64,000 nucleotides of DNA from Aristolochia californica (taxonomy: Eukaryota > Streptophyta > Magnoliopsida > Piperales > Aristolochiaceae): contig JARWKL010000006.1 in the NCBI GenBank assembly GCA_029961685.1, positions 9,244,748 to 9,308,747 on the forward strand. The letters run 5' to 3'. Shown in pieces: positions 28,991-42,369 of this stretch. Positions within the stretch are counted from its first letter, which is position 1. The number at the start of each line of letters is the position of its first letter. Under the pieces are notes generated by a model, which worked only from the letters and a program-made list of their open reading frames with translations, had not been told where the DNA came from and did not search any database. A program made the position numbers and the translations under genes.

Positions 28991-30560
28991 GGATCCATAG
29001 GTCATTTGCATCTTTAACATGTTTCAAGCATGTATATCCATTTTTAAAACATGTGTAGAAATCTCTTTCTTATAAAATTCCAAGCTATTAGGGTTGAACT
29101 TGTGGAATTTCCCAAACTTGGATAACAAAACTTTTGTGTTCATTTGTGGTGAGTGAATAAAATTTCTTTACTTACATTTGTTATTGTTTTAAACTTTCTC
29201 CATACATAAACTCTAAAATTTTCATTTTGTTGTGATCTATTTGTGTTTTCATCTCTTTTCTTGTAAACGAGATGAAGGGAAGTGGAAACTCAAGTTTTGA
29301 TTTAATAAAAAATTATACATCTAAATGGAAATACACAACGCACAAATGTAGAGGGAGATAATTCCAAAAATTGTCGGTAATTTTTAGGGATTGTAAACTC
29401 ATTTTTTTTATATATTAGGTTTTACAATCGTAGGGAAATGGGGGATTTTTAAACTGAGTGTTGACTCCCAATCCATAAGTCATTTCTTACAAAATTATAG
29501 CCCGTTATGCAAGATAAATTGCTTTACAATCATCGATGATTGTTTCATCAACTTTTTGGAAGTGGCAAAATAATGGCTTGTTTGACTCGGGTAAATATCC
29601 CACCGTAGGTTCACTTGTGAATTTAATGAGCGTTTGTTATTCTCTTTAAATTTTTTGGATCCAGAGGTCATTTGCATCTTTAACATGTTTCAACCATGCT
29701 TATCCATTTTTAAAAAATGTGTAGAAATTTGTTTCTTATAAAATTCCAAGTAATTTGTGTTGAACTAGTGGAATTTCCCAAGCTTCGATTACAAAAATTT
29801 TGTGTTCATTTGTGGTGTGTGAATAAATTTTCTTTACTTACATTTTTTATTGTTTTAAACTTTATCCATATATAAATTCTTAAATTTTCATTTTGTTGTG
29901 ATCTATTTACGTTTTCATCTCTTTTCTTGTTTACGACATGAAGGGGAAGTGGAAACTCAAGTTTTGATTTAAGAAAAAAGTATACATCTAAAATGTAAAT
30001 GCACAATGCACAAATGTAGAGGGAGATAATTCCAAAAAGTGTCGGTAATTTTTATGGATTGTAAACTCTTTTTTGTTTTGATATATTAGGTTTTGTAATC
30101 GTCGAGAGAAGGGGGATTTTTAAATTGAGTTCTGACGCCCAACCCATAAGTCATTTCTTAAAAAATGTAGCCCATTACGCATGATAAATTGGTTTACAAT
30201 CATCTATGATTGTAAGGTCAGCTTTTTGGAGGTGGGAAAAATAATGGCTTGTTTGACTCGGGTAAATATGCCACCGCAAGTTCACTTGAGAATTTAATGT
30301 CCGTTTGTTATTCTCTTTAAAAGCTTTGGATCCAAAGATCGTTTGCATCTTTAATATGTTTCAAGCATCATTTCCATTTTTAAAACATGTGTAGAAATAT
30401 TTTTCTTATAAAATTCCAACCTATTAGGGTTCAACTAGTGCAATTTCCCAAACTTGGATGACAAAACTTTTGTCTTCAATTGGGGTGTGTGAATATTTTT
30501 TCTTTACCAACATTTTTTATTGTTTTAAAATTTCTCGATACATAAACTCTAAAATTTTCA
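28991..30560. repeat. Three-unit segment, copy 1 (pairs with 34358-35930)
   Basis: Landmarks 28991, 29657 and 30328 match 34358, 35027 and 35697 at offsets of 5367, 5370 and 5369 bp. Shared variants include GAATAAAATTTC with TTTCTCCATAC, GATGAAGGGAAGTGG, CCACCGTAGG, CAACCATGCTTATCC, TAACGCCCAACCC or its close form, and CAAGCATCATTTCC. Confidence 0.75.
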
Positions 30561-33500
30561 TTTTTTTGTGATCTTTTTGCGTTTTCATCTCTTTTCTTGT
30601 TTACGAGATGAAGGGGAAGAGGAAACTCAAGTTTTGATTTAAGAAAAAATGTATAAATCTAAAATGGAAATGCACAATGCACAAATGTGGATGTACATAA
30701 TTCTAGATAGTGTCTGTTATATTTAATGATTGTAAACTCTTTTTGGTTTTTATATAATAGGCTTTGCGATCGTCAAGAAAAAGGGGATTTTTGAACTGAG
30801 TGTTGACTCCCAATCCATAAGTCATTTCTTACAAAAATATCGCTTGTTACACATGATAAATCGCTTAACAATCATCAATGATTGTTATGTCTGCTTTTTG
30901 TAAGTGGGCAAAATAATTGCTTGTTTGACTCGGGTAAATATCCCACCGCACGCTCACTTGAGAATGTAATGAGCTTTTATTATTCTCTTTAAAAGGTTTG
31001 GACCCATAAGTCATTTGTATTTTTAACATGTTTGAAGCGTGCATATCCCTTTTTAAAACATGTGTATAAATCTCTTTCTTATAAAATTCCTTTCTATTAT
31101 GGTTGAACTAGTGGAATTTCCCAAACTTGGATAAAAAAACTTTTGTGTTCATTTGTGGCGTGTGTAAAAATGTTCTTTTCTTACATTTCTTATTGTTTAA
31201 AACTTTTTCCATACATAAGCTCTAAAATTTTCATTTTTTTGTGATCTATTTGCGTTTTCATCTCTTTTCGTTTATACGAGATGAATGGAAAGTGCAATCT
31301 GAAGTTTTAAATTAGGAGAAAAGTATACTTCAAAAATAGAAATGCACAATGAACAAATGTAGAGGGAGATAATTCCAAAATAACCTGTAATTTTTAGGGA
31401 TTGTAAACTTTTTTTACTTTTTATATATTAGGTTTTTCAAATGTCTAGAAATGGGGGATTTTTAAACTGACTGTTGACTCCAAATCCATAAGTCATTTCT
31501 TACTAAAATATAGCCCGTTACGCATGATAAATCGCTTTACAATCATCTATGATTGTTTGGTCAGCTTTTTGTAAGTGAGCAAAATAATGGCTTGTTTGAC
31601 TTAGGTAAATATCCCTCCGCATGTTCACTTGAAAACTTAACGAGTGTTCGTTATTCTGTTTAAAAGGTTTGGATCCATATGTCATTTGCATCTTTAACAT
31701 GTTTCTACCTTGCATATCAATGTTTAAAACATGTGTAGAAATCTCTTTCTTATAAAATTCTTAGTTATTTGGGTTGAACTGGTGGAATTTCCTAAACTTG
31801 GATAACCAAACTTTTGAGTTCATTTGTGGTGTGTGAAAAAATTTTTTTTACTTAAATTTGTTATTGTTTTAATCTTTTTCATAAATAAACTCCAAAATTT
31901 TCATTTTGTTGTGATCTATTTGCGTTTTCATCTCTTTTCTTGTTTACGAGATGAAGAGGAAGTGGAAACTCATTTTTTTATTTAAGAAAAAATTATACAT
32001 CTAAAATGGAAATACACAATGCACAAATGTCGAGGGAGATAATTCCAAAAAGTTTCTGTAATTTTTAGGGATTGTAAATTCTTTTTAGTTTTTATATATT
32101 ACTTTTTTCTATCGTAGGCAAATGGGGGAGGCGAGGGATTTTCAGACTGAGTGTTCACTCCCAATCCATAAGTCATTTCTTACAAAAATATAGCCCGTTA
32201 CATATGATAAATCACTTTACAATCATTTATGATTGTTAGGTCAACTTTTTGTAAGTAGGCAAAATAATGGTTTGTTTGACTCAAGTAAATATCCCACCAC
32301 ACGTTGACTTGAGAATTTAATGAGCGATTGTTATTCTCTTTAAAAAGTTTGGATCCATAGGTCATTTACATCTTTAACATGTTTCAAGCATGCATATCCA
32401 TTTTTAAAACATGTGTAAAAATCTCTTTCTTATAAAATTCCAAGCTATTAGGGTTGAACTAGTGGAATTTATCAAACTTGGATAACAAAAATTTTGTGTT
32501 CATTAGTGGTGTGTGAATAAAATTTCTTTTACCTAATTTTTTTTTATTTTAAACTTTTTTCATTCATAAACTCTAAAATTTTCATTTTGTTGTTTTCTAT
32601 TCGTATCCCTTTTCTTGTTTACGGGACGAAGTGGAAGAGGAAACTCAAGTTTTTATTTAAGAAAAAATTATACATCTAAAATGGAAATGCACAATGCACA
32701 AATGTAGAGGGAGATAATTTCAAACAGTGTCTGTAATTTTAAGGTATTGTAAACTCCTTTTAGTTGTTATATATTAGGTTTTTCAATCATCGGGAAAAGG
32801 GGGATTTTTAAACTTAGTGTTGACTCCCAGTCCATAAGTCGTTTCTTACAAAAATATAGCCCATGACGCATGATAAACCGCTTTACAATCAACTATGATT
32901 GTTAGGGCAGGTTTTTGTACGTGGGCAAAATAATGGCTTGTTTTACTTGGCGAATATCCCACCGCACGTTCACTTGAGAATTAAAAGAGCATTGGTTATT
33001 CTCTTTAAAAGGTTAGGATCCATAGGTCATTTGCATCTTTAACATGTTTCACGCATGCCTATCCATTTTTAAAACATGTGTAGAAATCTTTTTCTTATAA
33101 AATTCGAAGCTATATGGGTTGAACAAGAGGAATTTCCCAAACTAGGATAACAAAACTTTTGTGTTCATTTGTTGTGTGTGAATAAATTTTCTTTACTTAC
33201 ATTTTTTATTGTTTTTAACTTTTTCCATACATAAACTCTAAAATTTTCATTTTGTTGTGATCTATTTGTGTATTAATCTCTTTTCTTGTTTACGAGATGA
33301 AGGTAAGTGGAAACTCAAGTTTTGATTTAAGAAAAAAGTATACATCTAAAATGGAAATGCACAATACACAAATGTCGAGGGAGATAATTTCAAAAAATCT
33401 CTGTAAGTTTTTTGAAATGTAAAATCTTTTTAGTTTTCATATATTAGGTTATGTAATCGTCGGGTGGCAGAGGAGGCGAGGGATTTTTAAACTGAGTGTT

Positions 33501-34357
33501 GACTCCCAATCCAAAAGTCATTACTTAAAAATATATAGAACTTTACAATCATCTATGATTTTTAGGTCAACTTTTTGTAAGTTGGCAAAATAATGTCTTG
33601 TTTGACTCGGGTAAATATCCCACCGCACGTTCACTTGAGAATTTAATGAGTTTTTTTTATTCTCTTTAAATGGTTTGTATCCTTAGGTCATTTGCATCTT
33701 TAACATGTTTCAAGCATGCATATCCATTTTTAAAACATTTTCAAAAATCTCTTTCTTATAAAATTCAAAAATATTAGGGTTGAACTAGTGGAATTTCCCA
33801 ATCTTAGAAAAAATAACTTTTGTGTTCTTTTGTGGTGTGTGTATAAATTTTCTTTACTTACATTTGTTAGTGTATTATAATTTTTCGATAGATAAACTCT
33901 AAAATTTTCATGTTTTTTGTGATCTATTTGCGTTCTCATCTCTTTTCTTTTTCACGAGATGAAGAGCATATGGAAACTCACGTTTTGATTTAAGAAAAAA
34001 GTATACATCTAAAATGGAAATGCACAATGCACAAATATAGAGAGAGATAATTCCAAAAGGTTTCTGTAACTTTTAGGGATTGTAAACTGTTTTTACTTTT
34101 GATATATTAGGTTTTGCAATCGATGGGAGAAGGGGAGGCGGAGGAGTTTTTACCTGAGTGTTGACTCCATTTCCCTAAGTCATTTCTTACATAAATATTG
34201 CCCGTTATGCATGACAAATCACTTTTCAATCATATATGATTGTAAGGTCAGCTTTTTGTATGTTGGCAAAATAATGGTTTGTTTGACACGGGTAAATATC
34301 CCACTGCACGTTCACTTGAGAATTTAATGAGCGTTTGGTATTCTTTTTAAAAGGTTT
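30561..34357. repeat. Satellite units, part of which repeats 9.05 kb to the right
   Basis: The units at 31000 and 31671 match those at 40050 and 40723 (offsets 9050 and 9052 bp). They share ATAATAGGCTTTGCGATCG, TGTGTAAAAATGTTCTTT, CTGAAGT followed by AATTAGGA, and CAATGAACAAATG. The unit at 33016 shows a local deletion near 33535, where the sequence goes straight from TATATAG to AACTTTACAATC. No gene is visible. Confidence 0.7.
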
Positions 34358-35930
34358 GGATACATTGGTCGTTTGCATCTTTAACATGTTTCAAGCATGC
34401 ATATCCATTTTTAAAACATGTGTAGAAATATTTTTCTTATAAAATTCCAAGCTATTAGGGTTGAACTTGTGGAATTTCCCAAACTTGGATAACAAAATTT
34501 TTGTGTTCATTTGTGGCGTGTGAATAAAATTTCTTTACTTACATTTGTTATTGTTTTAAACTTTCTCCATACATAAACTCTAAAATTTTCATTTTGTTGT
34601 GATCTATTTGTGTTTTCATCTCTTTTCTTGTTAACGAGATGAAGGGAAGTGGAAACTCAAGTTTTGATTGAAGAAAAAATTATACATCTAAAATGGAAAT
34701 GCACAATGACAAATGTAGAGGCAGATAATTCCAACAATTTTCGGTAATTTTTAGGGATTATAAACTCATTTTTTTTTTTACATATTAGGTTTTACGATCG
34801 TCAGGAAAAGGGGGATTTTTGAACTAAATGTTGACTCCCAATCCATAAGTCATTTCTTACAAAAATATAGCCCGTTACGCATGATAAATTGCTTTACAGT
34901 CATCTATGATTGTTAGGTCAGCTTTTTGGAGGTGACAAAATAATGGCTTGTTTGACTCGTGTAAATATCCCACCGTAGGCTCACTTGTGAATTTAACGAG
35001 CGTTTGTTATTCTCTTTAAAAGGTTTGGATCTAGAGGTCATTTGCATCTTTAACTTGTTTGAACCATGCTTATCCATTTTTTAAAAAATGTGTAGAAATC
35101 TGTTTCTAATAAAATTCCAAGTAATTTGGGTTGAACTAGTGGAATTTCTCATACTTGGATAACAAAACTTTTGTGTTCTTTTTTGGTGTGTGAATAAATT
35201 TTCTTTACTTAAATTTTTTATTGTTTTAAACTTTTTCCATACATAAACTCTAAAATTTTCATTTTTTTTTATCTATTTGCGTTTTCATATCTTTTCTTGT
35301 TTACGAGATGAAGGAAAGTGGAAACTCACGTTTAGATTTAAGAAAAAAGTATACATCTAAATTTTAAATGCAGAATGCACAAATGTAGAGGGAGATAATT
35401 CCAAAAAGTGTCGGTAATTTTTATGGATTGTAAACTCGTTTTATTTTGATATATTAGGTTTTGCAATCGTTGGGAAAAGGGAGATTTTTAAATTGAGTGC
35501 TAACGCCCAACCCATAAGTCATTTCTTACAAAAATGTAGCCCATTACGCATGATAAATTGGTTTACAATCATCTATGATTGTTAAGTGACCTTTTGGGAG
35601 GTGGGCAAAATAATGGCTTGTTTGACTCGGGTAAATATCCCACCGCAAGTTCACTTGAAAATTTAATGTGTGTTTGTTATTTTCTTTAAAAGGTTTGGAT
35701 CCAAAGATTATTTGCATCTTTAACATGTTTCAAGCATCATTTCCATTTTTAAAACACGAGTAGAAATATCTTTCTTATAAAATTCCAACCTATTAGGGTT
35801 GAACTAGTGCAATTTCCAAAACTTGGATGACAAAACTTTTATCTTCAGTTGTGGTGTGTGAATAATTTTTTTTTACTTACATTTTTTATATTTTTAAAAT
35901 TTATTGATACATAAACTCTAAAATTTTCAC
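34358..35930. repeat. Three-unit segment, copy 2 (pairs with 28991-30560)
   Basis: This segment holds the same unit order and the same diagnostic variants as the segment 5.37 kb to its left. It stays in register as far as the T/A-rich stretch of the third unit near 35920, just before the rearranged 1009-bp interval departs from the normal unit. Confidence 0.75.
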
Positions 35931-35938
35931 TTTAGATA

Positions 35939-36067
35939 TCATTTCTTAAAACACGTGTAGATATCACTTTCTTATGAAATTCCTAGTTATTTGGGTTGAA
36001 CTAGTGGAATTTCCAAAACTTCGATAACAAAAATTTTGTGTTCATTTGTGGTGTGTGAATAAATTTT
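35939..36067. repeat. 129-bp direct repeat, copy 1, in the 1009-bp interval
   Basis: The stretch from TCATTTCTTAAAACACG to GAATAAATTTT is repeated with no visible mismatch 139 bp further on. Normally TCATTTCTTA lies about 170 bp before the next GGATCC and is followed by CAAAAATATAG. Here it runs straight into AAACACGTGTAG, which belongs about 60 bp after GGATCC. Each copy thus carries an abnormal junction that skips about 230 bp of the unit. Confidence 0.9.
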
Positions 36068-36077
36068 CACAATAAAG

Positions 36078-36206
36078 TCATTTCTTAAAACACGTGTAGA
36101 TATCACTTTCTTATGAAATTCCTAGTTATTTGGGTTGAACTAGTGGAATTTCCAAAACTTCGATAACAAAAATTTTGTGTTCATTTGTGGTGTGTGAATA
36201 AATTTT
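36078..36206. repeat. 129-bp direct repeat, copy 2, in the 1009-bp interval
   Basis: As far as I can read, this is identical to 35939-36067. It is followed by the normal continuation of the unit (ATTTACTTACATT). Together the two copies explain why the landmark spacing is 1009 bp (35697 to 36706) when about 671 is expected. Identity this high against a diverged background points to a recent event. Confidence 0.9.
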
Positions 36207-39200
36207 ATTTACTTACATTTATTATTGTTTTAAACTTTTTCCGAACATAAACTCTAAAATTTTCATTTTATTGTGATCTATTTGCGTTTTCATCTCTTTT
36301 CTAATTTACGAGATGAAGGGGACGTGGAAACTCAAGTTTTGATTTAATAAAAAAAGTATACATCTAAAATGTAAATGCACAATGCACAAATGTAGAGGGA
36401 GATAATTCCAAAAAGTGTTGGTAATTTTTAGAGATTGTAAACTCTTTTTTGTTTTTATATCTTAGGTTTTGCAATTGTGAGGAAAAGGGGTATTTTTAAA
36501 TTGAGTGTTGACTCCCAATCCATAAGTCATTTCTTACAAAAACAAATAGCCAGTTACGTATGATAAAGCACTTTACAACCATCTATGATAGTTCGGTCAA
36601 CTTTTTGTAAGTGGGAAAAATAATGGCTTGTTTGACTCGGGTAAATATCCACCACATGTTCACTTGAGAATTTAATGAGCATTTTTTATTTTCTTTCAAA
36701 GGTTTGGATGCTAAGGTTATTTGCATCTTTAACATGTTTCAAACATGCCTATCGATTTTTAAAACATGTGGAGAAATCTCTTTCTTATAGAATTCCAAGC
36801 TATTAGGGTTGAACTAGTGGAATTTCTCAAATTTGGATAACAAAAATTTTGTGTTCATTTGTGGTGTGTGTATAAATTTTCATTACTTAAATTTGTTATT
36901 GTTTTAAACTTTTTCCATACATAAACACTAAAATTTTCATTTTTTTTATCCATTTGCATTTTGAACTCTTTTCTTGTTTACGAGGGGAAGGGGAAGTGCA
37001 AACTCAAGATTTGACTTAGGAAAAAAGCATACACCTAAAATGGAAATGCATAATGCACAAATGTTGAGGGAGATAATTCCAAAAAGTGTCTATAATTTTA
37101 GGGATTTTAAACTCATTTTACTTTTTATATATTAGGTTTTTCAAACATCTGGAAAAGGGGAATTTTTAAACTGAGTGTTGACTCCCAATCCATAAGTCAT
37201 TTCTTACAAAAATATAGCCCGTTATGCATGATAAATCTCTTTAAAATCATCTATAATTCTTAGGTCAGCTTTTTGTATGTGGGCAAATTAATGGCTTGTT
37301 TGACTCAAGTAAATATCCCACCGCACGTTCACTTGAGAATATATTGAGCGTTTGTTATTCTCTTTAAAGGTTTGGATCCATAGGTCATTTGCATCTTTAA
37401 CATGTTTCAGGCATGGATTTCCATTTTTAAAGCATGTGTAGCAATCTCTTTCTTATAAAATTCCAAGTTATTGGGGTTGAACAAGTGGAATTTCCCAAAC
37501 TCTGATAACAAAACTTTTGTGTTCATTTGTGGTGTGTGAATAACTTTTCTTTTCTTACATTTGTTATTGTTTTAAATTTTTTCCATACATAAACTCTAAA
37601 ACTTTCATTTTGTTGTGATCTATTAGCGTTTTCATCTCTTTTCTTGTTTAGGAGATTAAGGGGAAATGGAAACTCAAGTTTTTATTTAAGAAAAAAATAT
37701 ACATCTAAAATGGAAATGCACAATGCACAAATGTAGAGAGTGATAATTCCAAAAAGTGTTGGAAATTTTTAGGGATTATAAACTTTTTTTTTTATATTAG
37801 GTTTTGCAATCGTTGGGAAAAGGGGGAGGCGACGGATTTTTAAACTGAGTGTTGAGTCCCAATCCATAAGTCATTTCTTACAAAAATATAGCCCGTTAAG
37901 CAAGATAAATCACTTTACAATCATCTATGATTGTTAGTTCAGCTTTTTGCAAATGGAGAAAATCATGTTTACTTGCGAATGTAATGAGCGTTTGTTATTC
38001 TCTTTAAAAGGTTTTAATCCATGTGTCATTTGCATCTTTAACATGTTTCAAGCATGCATATCCATTTTTAAAACATGTGTACAAATCATTTTCTTATAAA
38101 ATTACATGCTATTTGGGTTGAACTAGTGGAGTTTTCCAAACTTGGATCACAACACTTTTGTTTTCATTTTTGGTGTATGAATAAATTTTATTTACTTACA
38201 TTTGTTATTTTTTTAATATTTTTCCATACATAAACTCTAAAATTTTCATTTTGGTGTGATCTATTTCTGTTTTCATCTCTTTTCTTGTTTACGAGATGAA
38301 GGGGGAGTGGAAACTCAAGGTTTGATTGAAGAAAAAAGTATACATCTAAATGGAAATTCACAATGTACAAATGTAGAGGAAGATAATTCCACAAAGTGTA
38401 AGTAGTTTTTAGGGATTGTAAACTCTTTTTAGCTTTTTAATATTAGGTTTTGCAATCGTCGGGAAAAGGGGGAGGCAGGGGATTTTTAAACTGAGTGTTG
38501 ATTCCCAATTCATAAGTTATTTCTTAAAAAATTATAGCCCGTTACGCATGATAAATCGCTTTACAATCATCTATGATCATTATGTTAGCTTTTTGTAAGT
38601 GGGCAAAATAATGGCTTGTTTAACTCAGGTAAATATCCCACTGTACACTCACTTGAGAATTCAATGAGTGTTTGTTATTCTCTATAAATGGTTTGGAGCC
38701 ATAGGTCATTTTCATCTTTAAAATGTATCAAGCATGCATATCCATTTTTAAAACATGTGTAGAAATAAATCTTTTTCCTATAAAATTCCAAGCAATTAGG
38801 GTTGAACTAGTGGAATTTGCCAAACTTGGATAACAAAACATTTGTGTTAATTTGTGGTGTGTGAATAAATTTTATTTACTTACATTTTTATTGTTTTAAA
38901 AATTTTCCATACCTAAACTCTTAAATTTTCATTTTGTTGTGACCTATTTTTGTTTTCATCTCTTTTCTTGTTTACGAGATGAAGGGGAAGTGGAAACTCA
39001 AGTTTTGATTTAAGAAAAAAGTTTATATTTGAAATGGAAATGCACAATGCCCAAATGTAGAGGGAGATAATTTCAAAAAAGTGTCAGTAATTTTTTGGGA
39101 ATGTAAACTCTTTTATTTTTTTTATATTAGGTTTTTGTAATCATCGGGAGAAAGGGGAGGCACGGAATTTTTACATTGAGTGTTGTCCCCCAATCCATAA

Positions 39201-42200
39201 GAGATTTATGAAAAATATATAGCCCTTTACAATGATAAATCGCTTTACAAACATCTATGATTGTTAGGTCAGCTTTTTGTAAGTCAGCAAAATAATGGCT
39301 TGTTTGACTCGGGTAAATATCCCACCACTCGTTCATTTGAGAATTTAATGAGCGTTTTTTATTCTCTGTAAAAGGTTTGGACCCATAGGTCATTTGCATC
39401 TTGAACATTTTTCAAACATCCATAACCATTTTTAAAACATGTGTAGAAATTTTTTTCTTATAAAATTCCTACCTATTAGGGTTGAACTAGTGGAATTTCC
39501 CAAACTTGGATGACAAAACTTTTGTCTTCATTTGTGGTGTGTGAATACATTTTCTTTACTTACATTTTTTATTGTTTTAAATTTTTTTGAACATACATTC
39601 TAAAATTTTCATTTAGTTGTGATCTATTTTCGTTTTCATCTCTTTCCTTGTTTACGAGATGAAGGGGAATTGGAAACTCAAGTTTTGATTTAATAAAAAA
39701 GTATAAATCTAAAATAGAAATGCACATTGCACAAATGTAGAGGTAGATAATTTCAAATAGTGTCTATTATATTTAGGGATTGTAAACGCTTTTTAGTTTT
39801 TAGATAATAGGCTTTGCGATCGTCAGGAAAAGGGAGATTTTTAAACTGAGTGTTGACTCCCAATCCATAAGTCATTTCTTAAAAAAATATCGCCCGTTAT
39901 GCATGATAAATCGGTTTACAATAATCTATGATTGTTATGTCAGCTTTTTGTAAGTGGGCAAAATAATTGTTTGTTTGACTCGGGTAAATATCCCACTGCA
40001 TGTTCACTTGAGAATGTAATGAGCGTTTGTTATTCTCTTTAAAACCTTTGGATCCATAGGTCATTTGTATCTTTAACATGTTTCAAGCATGCATATCCCT
40101 TTTTAAAACATCTGTAGCAATCTCTTTCTTATAAAATTCCAACCTATTAGGGTTGAACTAGTGGAATTTCCCAAACTTGGATAACAAAAATTTTGTATTC
40201 ATTTGTGGTGTGTGTAAAAATGTTCTTTACTTACATTTGCTATTGTTTAAAACTTTTTCCATTCAAAAAACTCTAAAATTTTTATTTTGTTGTGATCTAT
40301 TTGCGTTTTTATCTCTTTTCGTGTTTATGAGATGAAGGGAAAGTGCAAACTGAAGTATTGAATTAGGAAAAAAGTATACTTCTAAAATGGAAATGCACAA
40401 TGAACAAATGTAGAGGGAGATAATTCCAAAAAGAATCTATAATTTTTAGGGATCGTGAACTCTTTTTACTTTTTATATATTAGGGTTTTCAAATGTCTGG
40501 AAAAGGGGGATTTTTAAACTGAGTTTTGACTCCCAATCCATAAGTCATTTCTTACAAAAATATTGCCCGTTACGCATGATAAATCGCTTTAGAATCATCT
40601 ACGATTGTTAGGTCAACTTTTTGTAAGTGGGAAAAATAATAGCCTCTTTGACTCGGGTAAATATCCCACCGCACGTTCACTTGAGAATTTAATGAGCGTT
40701 TGTTATTCTCTTTAAAAGTTTGGGATCCATAGGTCATTTGCATCTTAAACAACTTCCAAGCATGCATATCCATTATTAAAACATGTGGAGAAATCTCTTT
40801 CTTATAGAATTCCTAGCTATTAGGGTTGAACTAGTGGCATTTCCCGAACTTGGATAACAAAACTTTTGTGTTCATTTGTGGTGTGTGAATAAATTTTCTT
40901 TACTTATATTTATTATTGTTTTAAAATTTTTCCATACATAAACTCTAAAATTTTCATTTTTTTGTGATCTATTTGCGTTTTCTTCACTTTTCTTGTTTAC
41001 AAGATGAAGGGGGAGTGGAAACTCATGTTTTGATTTAAGAACAAAGTATACAACTAAAATGGAAATGCATAATGCACAAATGTAGAGGGAGAAAATTCCA
41101 AAAAGTGTCGGCAATTTTTAGAGATTGTAAACTCTTTTTTGTTTTTATATCTTAGGTTTTGCAATCGGCAGGAAAATGCGGATTTTTAAACTGAGAGTTG
41201 ACTACAAATCCATAAGTCATTTCTTACGAAAAAAGAAGCCAGTTACGTATGATAAATCGCTTTACAATTATCTAAGATTGTTAGGTAAGTTTTTTTAGGT
41301 GGGAAAAATAATGGCTTGTTTGACTCGGGTAAATATCCCACAGCATGTTCACTTGAAAATTTAATGAGTGTTTGTTATTCTCTTTAAAAGGTTTGGATCC
41401 ATAGGTCGTTTGCATCTTTAACATGTTTCAAGCATCATATCCATTTTTAAAAGACATGTAGAAATCTCTATCTTATAAAATTCCAAGCTATTAGGGTTGA
41501 ACTTGAGGAATTTCCCAAACTTGGATAAAAAAAGTTTTTGTGTTCATTTGTTCTGTGTGAATAAATTTTTTTTACTTACATTTGTTATTTTTTAAAACTT
41601 TTTTCATTCATAAACTTCAAAATTTTAATTTTCTTGTGATCTATTTGCATTTTCATCTCTTTTCATGTGTACGAGAAGAAGGGGAAGTGGGAACTCATGT
41701 TTGTATTTAATAAAAATGCACAATGCACAAATGTAGAGGGAGGTAATTCCAAAAATTTTCTATAATTTTCAGGGATTGTAAACTCTTTTCAGTTTTTATA
41801 TATTAGTTTTTTCAATCGTCCAAAAAAGGGTAAGGCGAGGGATTTTTAAACTGAGTGTTCACTACCAATCCATAAGTCATTTCTTACAAAATATAGCCCG
41901 TTACACATGATAAATTTCTTTATAATCATCTATGATTGTTAGGTCAGCTTTTTGTAATTGGGCAAAATAATGGCTTGTTTGACTCGGGTAAATATCCCTC
42001 CGCACGTTCAATTGAGAATTTAACGAGCATTTTTATTCTCTTTAAAAGGTTTGGTTCCATAAGTCATTTCCATCTTTAACATGTTTCAAGCATGCATATC
42101 CATTTTTAAAGCATGTGTAGAAATATCTTTCTTATAAAATTCCAAGGTATTAGGGTTGAACTAGTGGAATTTCCCAAACTTGGTTAATAAAACTTTTGTG

Positions 42201-42369
42201 TTCATTTGTGGTGTGTGAATAATTTTTTTTTTACTTTATTTTTTTCTTGTTTTAAACTTTTTTCATTCATAAACTCTCAAATTTTCATTTTGTTGTGCTC
42301 TATTCACGTTTTCATCTCTTTCCTTGGTTACGAAATGAAGGCGAAGTGGAAACTCAAGTTTTTAGTTAA
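36207..42369. repeat. Regular satellite units with one 641-bp deletion unit
   Basis: Spacings are 668-684 bp except for the unit 37374-38014, which lacks about 37 bp near 37960: AAATGGAGAAAATCATG joins sequence normally separated by TGGCTTGTTTGACTC and its neighbours. Units 40050 and 40723 pair with 31000 and 31671. No gene, RNA gene or transposon is visible. Confidence 0.75.
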
